Source: Heterodera schachtii
Taxonomy: Eukaryota > Nematoda > Chromadorea > Rhabditida > Heteroderidae
Direction of reading: 5' to 3'
Length of the DNA: 64,000 nucleotides
Assembly (NCBI GenBank): GCA_023374025.1
Contig: SIJG01000011.1
Coordinates: forward strand, 889,343-953,342
Below are positions 45,828 through 57,285 of the stretch, one piece after another (the first letter of the stretch is position 1; each line of letters opens with the position of its first letter). Under the pieces are notes generated by a model. It saw only the letters and a program-made list of their open reading frames with translations, was not told where the DNA came from and did no database searches. The position numbers and the translations under genes were made by a program.

Positions 45828-46733
45828 TTTGTTGGCGCAAATTATTAAGACAATTTTCGACGGATTTAAATTTAGCTAAGCAAAACTGACAAAAATTATT
45901 GAAATATGCAGTTTTAAAAATTATGAGAAAAAATCTATTCAAATGGAATTGTTTTTGTCTTTTTTGTGAGTCAAAACCAAAAAAAAAGAAGTTTTAAATT
46001 CGTTCAAATTAAACATGAGTCTAACAAAACGAAAGAGCAATTTGAATTTTAGAGAAGCAATTTGGAGTGGCTCAAAGACAACAAAGAATGAAACATTTGC
46101 AGGGCATTCGCCTGATTATTAGCCAATATTTTGTAGAAAAAATGACAGTCATTGCCATTTTATCTCATCCCAACTCACTCCCGATTCCTTTTACTTTTGA
46201 TCGGGAAATAAATCGAGAATACAATACAAAAACATACTGTGATGGTCCCATTTATGAATTACAGTAATTGGATTGGATATTGGTGCCAAACAGCTACATT
46301 CGTGCCAAAAGGCCATTTTAAAGTTTTCACTACCAAATCAATGACCATCCGCAGTCTTAAGTCATAAAAATTGTATCTTGTTTATTTTTTATTTAGCTTA
46401 CAAATTAGTACTTCATTTCTTATACATAAAGGGATTTATTGAATTTCAATATTTTGACAAATTTGTATCACAAAAGCTAATTTCGCTTTTTCTCACCACT
46501 ATCTGCGTGATTTCGACAGTATGAGAATTTGATTTAAAAAAGAGCTGCTTTCTTTTTATAGCGTGGTCAGTTGAGTTACGACTGAATTTGTCATCAATTC
46601 CATTTTCATGACTATAAAAATGTTTGTTTTTTCGGTTCGTCTTTCATTGTGTAAAAATATTTCTAACATAATTATTCTGCCCGTTGGTGTGACATCATTC
46701 GGAATAAGACAAATTGCGCTAATTGCCGCAAAA
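45828..46733. other. Intergenic region between divergent F-box-like genes
   Basis: AT-rich. It serves as the upstream region for both the 45.8-kb (-) and 46.7-kb (+) copies. No other gene seen. Confidence 0.45.
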
Positions 46734-47921
46734 ATGAACCGACGGTAAGGAATTTTAAAGTCACAAATTCTTAATTTCTTTAAATAAACTATTTTCACAT
46801 TTTAGTTGGATTTGCAACGACGTTTGGATGGATCTCTTCCCCTTCTTTGACCATGCTCAACTCGGCCTCAAATTGGCGCTGCTTTCGCCCCGTTTCAATG
46901 CGCTGGTGGACATACATTTTGATGGCAAAAGCGAATTCACAATTTGGAGATCGATCGAAATACGCAAGGACACTGACGCGGAAGTGCCAAAACTGTTTGT
47001 GTTTATCGACGAAGCCAATTCTGTGCCATTTCCATTGCTCGACCGTCCGTTGCCCAGCAAAATTCGCTTTCATTGCCTTCAGATTAAGTAATGAAAACCA
47101 AAGCTATGGCAATAAAAGCATTATCCCTCCCTTTTCAGCTACATCGATCACTTCGTCATCGCTTTTCTCCGTGCCAATCAGCAAATTTTCGACAGAAGAG
47201 GCACCAATTTACATTTGTGGGTTCCTTCTTCATACACCACGGATGGCCAGCCGATTTGGGATATTTTTGTCCGTGAACTGTGGCCTATTTTATCGTCAAA
47301 CATTCACCGCTTGGGCTTTATCGGCGATGATGATTTGGACAATTTGCTTCCTCTCACTTCGCCCACAATTCTCACCGACCTCAATCAGTTGGATTCGCTC
47401 GATTCCAGTTGGCTGTTGCCCGAGGCGATTGGTGATTTTGATCGGCCAAATGCAACTGCTGGCGAACTTCTGTCCAAATGGTTGCATACGCCGAGAAAAG
47501 ATGGACAGCCGAAGAAATTGCGTTGCTGTGATGATTCTTCGACAGCGTCAAAAACCATTGAATGGGTCAACAATTTCAAAACGGTGTGCCAAATTTTCGT
47601 TTGCGACTGTTTTTTGATTGCCTTTTGATTTTCGTTTTCCATTGTTTAGAAATTTCTCTGTGCCACCGCAATTCTTCCGGCAGCTACAAAATTCAATTTT
47701 TCGTTCATGCGCCGCCAACGTCAATGGTGCCATTTGAATTAGCGAACGATCGAACGCAAGAAAAGCTGACATTGACCAAAGCAAGCAATTATGATGGGAT
47801 TAGCCGATGGATAATGAAACGATGCCCAATTGGGGAGACGGCGGCGATTCAATGGGACAACAAAAATTGGGACAATTTGAACAATATCGACTTTTGGCCA
47901 TCCAATTGTTGCATTGGGTGA
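46734..47921 (+). CDS. F-box-like family protein (HAQLGLK subtype)
   Basis: Exons 46734-46744 (MNRR), 46806-47087, 47139-47583 and 47650-about 47921. The F-box-like core is WICNDVWMDLFPFFDHAQLG then LALLSPRFNALVD. The family module follows: YIDHFVIAFLRANQQIFDRR, DDDLDNLLPLTSPTILTDL and LLSKWLHTPRKDGQPKKLRC. In the last exon the frame continuing from exon 3 reads KFLCATAILP and stops at 47,742, while the family tail VPFELANDRTQEKLTLTKAS and KRCPIGETAAI lies in another frame. A lesion near 47,675 or an unusual acceptor is therefore implied. Closest relatives here are 12.8-14.0 kb and 18.9 kb. The SCF role is inferred from the F-box-like core only. Confidence 0.65.
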
Positions 47922-48820
47922 GCAACACAAAAGCATTTGATTCTGTTAAAGTAATTCAAATTGCGCTTAATTTAGGCCATTGTCTCCGCCACCAGCAGAA
48001 GAAGAAGAAGCGGGACAAAGCAGCGAAAAAGGGGCGTCTTCTGACAATGAGTGACGGACAAAAGAACAACAACAACTGTGATCAGTAGAAGAAATGAATT
48101 AATTAATTGAGAAATGATCGATCAGTGATAAAACAATGTTATGAGGAAAAATTACAAACACTTGTGTATATATATATACATTTAAATAAATCGGATGTGT
48201 AAAAAAGAATAAAATAAAAAGGAAAAAATTGTGCGAAACAAAGTTTGAGAATTTGGGGAACAGTAAAACTGCCCCCGCCCTTTTTTTAATTTTGAAAATT
48301 TTTTAAAATTCTCTAAAAATCGCAATATATTTAATAAATTTGTTATTAAAAATTGGAGTGGAGAAAATGTTAAGTTGAATGAACGTAATAGCCTTAAGAT
48401 TATCCGCAAATAGCTTAATATTCCTGTTTTGAAGGAGCACGCCATTTTTTAAAATTTCAAATGTTGGACTCGTATTTTTGCGAGTTTCTTTGGCGCGAGG
48501 ACTGTAAGCGACGTAACATCGGTGCATTTGATGAAATTTTGGCGGGAATTGTTGTTTTTATGCCTCCAAGAACGCTCTTTGTTGCATTTTTTTTTAAATG
48601 GGGTGCTCCTTCAAAACAGGAATACTAGAGCCTACAAAGGTACCTATTTTAGCAGTTTTTATAGCCTAAAAAACCATCCCTATTGACAATATTGCGCATT
48701 TTGTACCTCCAGTTTTTTTTCCTTGGTGATTTTGTCATTCATATCTTTAAGCTCCTGTCAGATTCATATTCAGCGCTTAAAATTACCCCAGAAAAAATAA
48801 GGTTGAGGGAGATACATAAT
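47922..48820. other. Intergenic DNA
   Basis: Around 48,400-48,625 an inverted pair (TTAATATTCCTGTTTTGAAGG and CTTCAAAACAGGAATACTAG) bounds a 210-bp foldback. No gene seen. Confidence 0.45.
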
Positions 48821-49484
48821 TAGGGCTGGGATTCTTAGTTTTTTAACTATTTTTTCTGCGGCTTTAACTCGACGAGAAATGCACGAAAAACACATTCTTT
48901 TTCGAAAATTTTTCGTTTTTAGTGCCACTATTCATCACTAGGAATCACTATTTTGGAGCTTTGCCACTAAAAAAACTATTTCGGAAGTTGGCCACTAAAA
49001 TAATTTTTTGCCACTATTTTGGCGTTTGGTCATTATTTTTGCCACTATTTTGGCATTTTTGGAAAACTTACCAAAAATTGCAATGAAAACGAAAAATACA
49101 CCCCTAAGAATCGACCTAAAAATTTTTCAAAAATACACCCCTAAGAATCGATCTAAAAATTTTTCAAAAATACACCCCTAAGAATCGACCTAAAAATTTT
49201 TAAAAAATACACCCCTAAGAATTGGAAAAATTTCACAAAAATTCTTCCCCCAAATTTTTTCTTGTTCAATATTTGTTGCTAAGAAAATATTTTGTAACTG
49301 CAATCAGTGAATAAAATCTTTTTCCTTAATTTTAAATTATTTTCAAATTAAAAATAGCTATTTAAAAAATTACACCCCTAAATTTGGAACTTTTTCGCCA
49401 CTATTTTTTCCACTATTTTGGCATTTTTTTGTCACTATTTAGTTAATTATTTTGGATTTTTTATCACTAAAAATCCCAGCCCTA
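48821..49484. mobile_element. hAT-type MITE
   Basis: 664 bp; ends TAGGGCTGGGATT and AATCCCAGCCCTA, 8-bp duplication TACATAAT at 48813-48820 and 49485-49492. The interior has a tandem repeat of about 45 bases (ACACCCCTAAGAATCGACC) and many CCACTATTTTGG words. Non-coding. Confidence 0.88.
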
Positions 49485-49826
49485 TACATAATCAATAAGT
49501 AATCCCTTTTTCATCTCAATTTTTTGCCCCCCCCCCCCCCCCATCTTTTGAATCAATGTTTTGCCCAACATTCAAATCCAAATAAAATTGGATAACCAAA
49601 AGATACAACGGAGAAAAATAATAAATAAATTCTTCTTTGCTTCTTTCTGTTTTCATTTTCCCTCATTTTGCTAATCATAGTGAAAATTGCAATTATTTCC
49701 TACCATTTCATCAAAGGCCGAATTTTCATCACCTCTACATAAATTGAATAAATTTTCAAAATAATAAATTATTTTTAAATCATTTTTTAAATATTTCTTA
49801 CACTTTTTCCAAATCTAAGCCCATCG

Positions 49827-52089
49827 ATGGAAATGAAACCAAACACAATGGAACCATCAATAGCAAGAAGTTCTGCTCAAGACGGAAACGATGGTAATTT
49901 TCATATTTTGAAAGATGCGTTTTCAAAATTTGTTTAAAAATTAGAGAATAATTACAAAATTCGCTTCCAAATTTCAGTTTCGGAGGATTATTTTAATGTA
50001 ATTTTGGAGAGAATTAGCGAAATGGAGAAGCAGCAACAACGACAGTCAAAAGGCGAGGAAAAAAATAGAATTTTAAAAATTTATAAAAATTTTTTATGGG
50101 TAGCCCAAAAATAAATAAATTTTTAAGAAATTTTCTAAAATAAAAAATAAAAAAAGATTTATTTTCATTTTGTAATAAACCTTTTTTAAAAGATTATAAG
50201 ATATCGTTGTTTTTGAGCCCAGCCCACTCACATTAATTCTAGCCACCTAAAATAAATCCCCCCTTTCGAGGTTATTAGAAAAAAAAGTCATTTAAGTAAA
50301 TTAGTACTTTATATTTTAAGCTACTGAGGAACGGCTCTCACAATTACAAAATGATCAGAAGAAACTTTTGGAAAAAATCAGTGAATTGGAGAAGCAGCAA
50401 AAAGAGCAGCAGAACGAAAACCACGGAAAAAGGCGAGGGAATTTTAAGCGAACAATAAATTAGCATTTATTAACTAATCGTAGAGAATATTTATTTATTA
50501 GGAACTAACATTTTTTAATTAATTAATTAGCTTCTTAGTTTTTAAAAATTAATTTTAGCAATTTCGAACAAATTCTCAAAGACGAAAAATGGACGAATTA
50601 TTCGATTGAAAAAATTTAATGAATTCGAGAAAGAACAGAGGCAAAGAAAGGTGTCATTTTTTGCAAAATAAATAATAATTTATTCGAAATTTAGACAATT
50701 TATTCAATTAATTTAAAATAATTATTTAATTTAAGGCAATTGTAAATTTTGGGCAGAATTATTGGGATGCCAATGATTGTCATGAGAATCTCGAAATCAT
50801 TGGCGACAAAAATTTGACAGTCCATTACAAGGAAAATGATTGTGGTATTTTGAATAATATATACGACCTATCTAATCAGTTTTTCCCCATCAAAAGGTTG
50901 GTGTTCAGTCTTTGCTGAACATTCGATTTCATTAAACAATAATTCGCCTGACATTTTTTACTACGAAATTTCGGTCAAAAATATGAAAAAGTAAGTGCTT
51001 TTTTCTAATTTTGAATTTCAATTTCTCAGAAATAGAGTTGGTCGGGACCGGGACCAAAACACGGACAACTGGGTACCGAAGTCCCGGTTTTCACCAGTTT
51101 TGAACGGGACCGGGAAATCCCCGGGTTTTTTCCCGGTTTACCTCAAATTCCCGGTCCCGACCAACCCTACTCAGAAATATTAAAATTATTGTTAATTATT
51201 ATTAATTGTCATTCTTTTTTAATTAATTTTTGGTTTTTCAGTTACATTTTCTTCGGATTCACCGTCAAACGGCTGATGTATGAAAGCATTTCGGCATATG
51301 ATAGCGATGGCTTGGCTCGGAATAACGGCGAAATTACAAAAAATGCCAAATATTCCTACGATGTTGGCGATACCGTTGGAATTGGCGTCAATTCTGCCAC
51401 TCGGCAGATCTTTTTCACCAAAAATGGAATTCGTTTGGGTTGGCAAACAAATAAATAATTTAATATTTAATTATAATTTCTTATTTTATGGTAATTGATT
51501 CTTTTTTGTTTGAATTGTCGAAAATCCCTTAACTTTTTATGGCTCCCGGTAAATTGGACACCGAAAATTTGGCACTATTGGGTATAAGAAATTTTTTTTT
51601 ACTAAAAGCATTAAGCTTAGGCCTAGCCTAAGCCATTGTACGAGTTTCCTTAGTACGAGTTGCCATGACCCCGTTTTTATAAGCGTAACAAAAAGAAAAT
51701 CAGCAGAGAAAGCCATCAAATCATTCATAAGAAAAAAAAAAATTTATTTTCGAAAGGTTTCCTATTTTTCATGCATTTTTGGAACATTGATCAACAATCA
51801 TCATGCTTATTGAATGCCGGATCCACTCTGCCTTAATTCATTGTCCATTTACCCCACACAAAATTATTTTTCTCCTAATTTCTAGATTTATTTAAAAAAA
51901 ATTTTAATAGAGAAATTTGATGTCCAATTTACCGGTCTCCCCTTTTTTATAGATTCCTCCGCCGGTCTTTTCATTGCTCAATGTTTCGCTGACTATTCTT
52001 TTCATCCATTCATTTCTTTGCGCGACACTGGTGACAAAATTGAGGCCAATTTTGGGCCCCAATTCAAATTTGATTTGAATGCTCTCTAA
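49827..52089 (+). CDS. SPRY-domain protein with coiled-coil start
   Basis: Related by its SPRY domain to the RanBPM-like and SPRYSEC proteins expanded in cyst nematodes, some of which are secreted into plants. Clear exons are 49827-49893, 50736-50844, 50897-50990, 51242-51438 and 51953-52089, with coiled-coil exons between at about 49,979-50,060 and 50,323-50,430 (ISEMEKQQQRQ, KISELEKQQKEQQ) that appear to use GC donors. SPRY signatures are YWDANDCHENLEIIG, IFYYEISVKN, YDVGDTVGIGVNSATRQIFF, then TKNG, and SLRDTGDKIEANFGPQFKF at the end. The N-terminus (MEMKPNTMEPSIARSS) is not a signal peptide, so secretion is not predicted. The exon joining coiled coil to SPRY (about 50,559-50,650) does not fit phase well, and that part of the model is uncertain. 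A 137-bp MITE sits in one intron. Confidence 0.8.
51033..51169. mobile_element. 137-bp hAT-type MITE in SPRY gene intron
   Basis: Ends TAGAGTTGGTCGGGACCGGG and CCCGGTCCCGACCAACCCTA, with the 8-bp duplication CTCAGAAA at 51025-51032 and 51170-51177. It is GC-richer than the host intron and strongly self-complementary, within the 251-base intron 50,991-51,241. Confidence 0.88.
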
Positions 52090-53290
52090 ATGATGAAATA
52101 TTCACAAAATTTGATCACTTTTATCGATCAATCTATTATTTTTTTCCATTTTCTTATATAAATTTTTTTTTAATTTGTACTTTTTTATTATTTAATATTA
52201 ATAGAAACTTGGACAGTCAAACTTGGCCATTCTTTGTGAAAGTGATTCGCCGAGTGTTCAATGACGCATTTTCCGTGAGCCCATCAGCAGGGCATATTCA
52301 AATTAAAGTCAGACCAGCAGGAGGGATGTGATGATATGACAAATCTTCAAATTAAAGTCACTTTGTCACATCAGTGATGTGACCATCATATCATATGAGG
52401 GTAATCATATGAAAATTTCTATGTCGATCTCATCGGATGTATCCATCATATGATTTAATTTTGTTCAAATTATTTTTGGCTGATATGATGGTACTTTCAT
52501 CATATGATTAGACATTTATATTAAAATATTCTTGAAAACTAAATGAAATAAGTAAAATTTAGTTTATTTATTGTGGGCATTATAATTATTAAATTTTTGT
52601 AAATTAGCATAATAAAATCTCTTCTGAAATTAATTAGCGTTGGGAGATATAGAGCAGAAAACCAATATTATCAGAAATTTGTTTAATTTTAAAATCATTC
52701 TGCCTTCACGATATTAATGGTGCATTTCTTGAATACTTTAAAATTATCCCATATGGAAAAGGTTTTGGCGATGATCGTCGCTTAATCATAGGAAACATTA
52801 AAAGCCCAAAAAATCTTGATTCTAAATTTTTTGTCCGTTCTATTTCAAAAGAAATTTTGAATCTGTGGGCGCTTAACCAAAAAGTGCATAAAATGAAACG
52901 GATAAAAATGAATTAAATAATGAAAAAGAAGTATGAATGACCATTAATTGCTTCCATTGTAATTATGGGACTAATGCAAATGAATTTTAAGGGTGGGTCG
53001 TCGTGGGGCGGGGGGGGGGGGTCGTAACGAAGGGGGAAAAATTTTAAATTTGGGAAATTTCTTTAGCGAAATTCATAAAAAAATCCAAAAAAATTTCCTG
53101 CGCCGCCTATCGGCACCGCCAGACCCCGCTACCCCTAAACACCAAAAAATGGTCAAATATGCAAATGAATGGCTTTTATTAGCTTCAATAACTAATCAAG
53201 CTAAAAAATTGTTTTTATATCCCAGTCCAACAATAATTCTCTATAATTAGCTTTCAATTTGTGAACAAATTGTCCAATTATTAAGTATGG
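52090..53290. other. Intergenic DNA upstream of the satellite
   Basis: A plus-strand open piece at 52,203-52,332 (DSQTWPFFVKVIRRVFNDAF) is not recognised. Positions 52,380-52,510 repeat CATCATATGAT. From 52,989 the sequence matches 43,008-43,150 and contains a degenerate GC-rich hairpin at 53,099. Confidence 0.4.
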
Positions 53291-56200
53291 GTTTGTCCGT
53301 GAAAATTTGAAAAATATCGCCAAAAATCCCAATCTTTTTTTCTGTCCTTGTAGACTGAGTCGGCCCCAGAAATTGTAGAGTAGGGAACCCAATACTTCCT
53401 TGGAATTTTCCAGTACGTGTTTGTCCGTGAAAATTTGAAAAATATCGCCAAAAATCCCAATCTTTTTTTCTGTCCTTGTAGACTGAGTCGGCCCCAGAAA
53501 TTGTAGAGTAGGGAACCCAATACTTCCTTGGAATTTTCCAGTACGTGTTTGTCCGTGAAAATTTGAAAAATATCGCCAAAAATCACAATCTCTTTTTTCT
53601 AACCTTGTGGAATGAGTCGGCCCCAGAAATTGTATAGCAGGGACCCAATACTTCCTTGGAATTTTCCAGTACGTGTTTGTCCGTGAAAATTTGAAAAATA
53701 TGTCCAAAAATCACAATCTCTTTTTTCTAACCTTATGGAATGAGTCGGCCCCAGAATTTGTATAGCAGGGACCCAGTACTTCCTTGGAATTTTCCAGTAC
53801 GGGTTTGTCCGTGAAAATTTGAAAAATATCGCCAAAAATCCCAATCTCTTTTTTCTATCTTTGTGGACTGAGTCGGCCCAAGAATTTGTATAGCAGGGAC
53901 CCAGTACTTCCTTGGAATTTTCCAGTACGGGTTTGTCCGTGAAAATTTGAAAAATATGTCCAAAAATCACAATCTCTTTTTTCTAACCTTGTGGAATGAG
54001 TCGGCCCCAGAAATTGTATAGCAGGGACCCAGTACTTCCTTGGAATTTTCCAGTACGGGTTTGTCCGTGAAAATTTGAAAAATATCGCCAAAAATCCCAA
54101 TCTCTTTTTTCTATCTTTGTGGACTGAGTCGGCCCAAGAATTTGTATAGCAGTGACCCAGTACTTCCTTGGAATTTTCCAGTACGGGTTTGTCCGTGAAA
54201 ATTTGAAAAATATCGCCAAAAATCCCAATCTTTTTTTCTATCTTTGTGGACTGAGTCGGCCCAAGAATTTGTATAGCAGGGACCCAGTACTTCCTTGGAA
54301 TTTTCCAGTACGGGTTTGTCCGTGAAAATTTGAAAAATATGTCCAAAAATCACAATCTCTTTTTTCTGACCTTGTGGAATGAGTCGGCCCCAGAAATTGT
54401 ATAGCAGGGACCCAGTACTTCCTTGGAATTTTCCAGTACGGGTTTGTCCGTGAAAATTTGAAAAATATTTCCAAAAATCCCAATCTCTTTTTTCTGACCT
54501 TGTGGAATGAGTCGGCCCCAGAAATTGTATAGCAGGGACCCAGTACTTCCTTGGAATTTTCCAGTACGGGTTTGTCCGTGAAAATTTGAAAAAATTTCCA
54601 AAAATCCCAATCTCTTTTTTCTATCTTTGTGGAATGAGTCGGCCCCAGAAATTGTATAGCAGGGACCCAGTACTTCCTTGGAATTTTCCAGTACGGGTTT
54701 GTCCGTGAAAATTTGAAAAATATTTACAAAAATCCCAATCTCTTTTTTCTGTCCTTGTGGACTGAGTCGGCCCCAGAAATTGTAGAGTAGGGAACCCAAT
54801 ACTTCCTTGGAATTTTCCAGTACGGGTTTGTCCGTGAAAATTTGAAAAATATGTCCAAAAATCACAATCTCTTTTTTCTGACCTTGTGGAATGAGTCGGC
54901 CCCAGAAATTGTATAGCAGGGACCCAGTACTTCCTTGGAATTTTCCAGTACGGGTTTGTCCGTGAAAATTTGAAAAATATTTCCAAAAATCCCAATCTCT
55001 TTTTTCTATCTTGTGGACTGAGTCGGCCCAAGAAATTGTATAGCAGGGACCCAGTACTTCCTTGGAATTTTCCAGTACGGGTTTGTCCGTGAAAATTTGA
55101 AAAATATTTCCAAAAATCCCAATCTCTTTTTTCTGACCTTGTGGACTGAGTCGGCCCAAGAATTTGTATAGCAGGGACCCAGTACTTCCTTGGAATTTTC
55201 CAGTACGGGTTTGTCCGTGAAAATTTGAAAAATATGTCCAAAAATCACAATCTCTTTTTTCTGACCTTGTGGAATGAGTCGGCCCCAGAAATTGTATAGC
55301 AGGGACCCAGTACTTCCTTGGAATTTTCCAGTACGGGTTTGTCCGTGAAAATTTGAAAAATATGTCCAAAAATCACAATCTCTTTTTTCTGACCTTGTGG
55401 AATGAGTCGGCCCCAGAAATTGTATAGCAGGGACCCAGTACTTCCTTGGAATTTTCCAGTACGGGTTTGTCCGTGAAAATTTGAAAAATATTTCCAAAAA
55501 TCCCAATCTCTTTTTTCTGACCTTGTGGAATGAGTCGGCCCCAGAAATTGTATAGCAGGGACCCAGTACTTCCTTGGAATTTTCCAGTACGGGTTTGTCC
55601 GTGAAAATTTGAAAAATATGTCCAAAAATCCCAATCTCTTTTTTCTATCCTTGTGGAATGAGTCGGCCCCAGAAATTGTATAGCAGGGACCCAGTACTTC
55701 CTTGGAATTTTCCAGTACGGGTTTGTCCGTGAAAATTTGAAAAATATTTCCAAAAATCACAATCTCTTTTTCTGTCCTTGTGGACTGAGTCGGCCCCAGA
55801 AATTGTATAGCAGGGACCCAGTACTTCCTTGGAATTTTCCAGTACGGGTTTGTCCGTGAAAATTTGAAAAATATGTCCAAAAATCACAATCTCTTTTTTC
55901 TGTTCTTGTGGACTGAGTCGGCCCCAGAAATTGTATAGCAGGGACCCAGTACTTCCTTGGAATTTTCCAGTACGGGTTTGTCCGTGAAAATTTGAAAAAT
56001 ATTTCCAAAAATCCCAATCTCTTTTTTCTAACCTTGTGGAATGAGTCGGCCCCAGAAATTGTATAGCAGGGACCCAGTACTTCCTTGGAATTTTCCAGTA
56101 CGGGTTTGTCCGTGAAAATTTGAAAAATATGTCCAAAAATCCCAATCTCTTTTTTCTGACCTTGTGGAATGAGTCGGCCCCAGAAATTGTATAGCAGGGA

Positions 56201-57285
56201 CCCAGTACTTCCTTGGAATTTTCCAGTACGGGTTTGTCCGTGAAAATTTGAAAAATATGTCCAAAAATCCCAATCTCTTTTTTCTGACCTTGTGGACTGA
56301 GTCGGCCCAAGAATTTGTATAGCAGGGACCCAGTACTTCCTTGGAATTTTCCAGTACGGGTTTGTCCGTGAAAATTTGAAAAATATGTCCAAAAATCACA
56401 ATCTCTTTTTTCTGACCTTGTGGAATGAGTCGGCCCCAGAAATTGTATAGCAGGGACCCAGTACTTCCTTGGAATTTTCCAGTACGGGTTTGTCCGTGAA
56501 AATTTGAAAAATATGTCCAAAAATCACAATCTCTTTTTTCTAACCTTGTGGAATGAGTCGGCCCCAGAAATTGTATAGCAGGGACCCAGTACTTCCTTGG
56601 AATTTTCCAGTACGGGTTTGTCCGTGAAAATTTGAAAAATATGTCCAAAAATCACAATCTCTTTTTTCTAACCTTGTGGAATGAGTCGGCCCCAGAAATT
56701 GTATAGCAGGGACCCAGTACTTCCTTGGAATTTTCCAGTACGGGTTTGTCCGTGAAAATTTGAAAAATATCGTCCAAAAATCCCAATCTCTTTTTTCTGA
56801 CCTTGTGGACTGAGTCGGCCCAGAATTTGTATAGCAGGGACCCAGTACTTCCTTGGAATTTTCCAGTACGGGTTTGTCCGTGAAAATTTGAAAAATATGT
56901 CCAAAAATCACAATCTCTTTTTTCTAACCTTGTGGAATGAGTCGGCCCCAGAAATTGTATAGCAGGGACCCAGTACTTCCTTGGAATTTTCCAGTACGGG
57001 TTTGTCCGTGAAAATTTGAAAAATATCGCCAAAAATCCCAATCTCTTTTTTCTATCTTTGTGGACTGAGTCGGCCCAAGAATTTGTATAGCAGGGACCCA
57101 GTACTTCCTTGGAATTTTCCAGTACGGGTTTGTCCGTGAAAATTTGAAAAATATTTCCAAAAATCCCAATCTCTTTTTTCTAACCTTGTGGAAGGAGTCG
57201 GGACCAGAAATTGTATAGAGGGACCCAGTACTTCCTTGGAATTTTCCAGTACGGGTTTGTCCGTGAAAATTTGAAAAATATTCCA
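53291..57285 (-). repeat. 128-bp satellite, array A (about 31 copies)
   Basis: Successive GTTTGTCCGTG words lie exactly 128 bases apart at the start (53291, 53419, 53547, 53675). Units contain GGAATTTTCCAGTACGGG and GAGTCGGCCCCAGAAATTG. On the minus strand all three frames are open through most units; because 128 is not a multiple of three, the frames rotate, and frames of up to 339 codons arise. The varying words AACCCAATAC and GACCCAGTAC define sub-types. Confidence 0.95.

Noticed and set aside
54350..55369. Open frame of 339 codons in the satellite
   Set aside because: It is one of three rotating frames through a 128-bp tandem repeat; no start context, splice logic or family. Reported as satellite, not as a gene.
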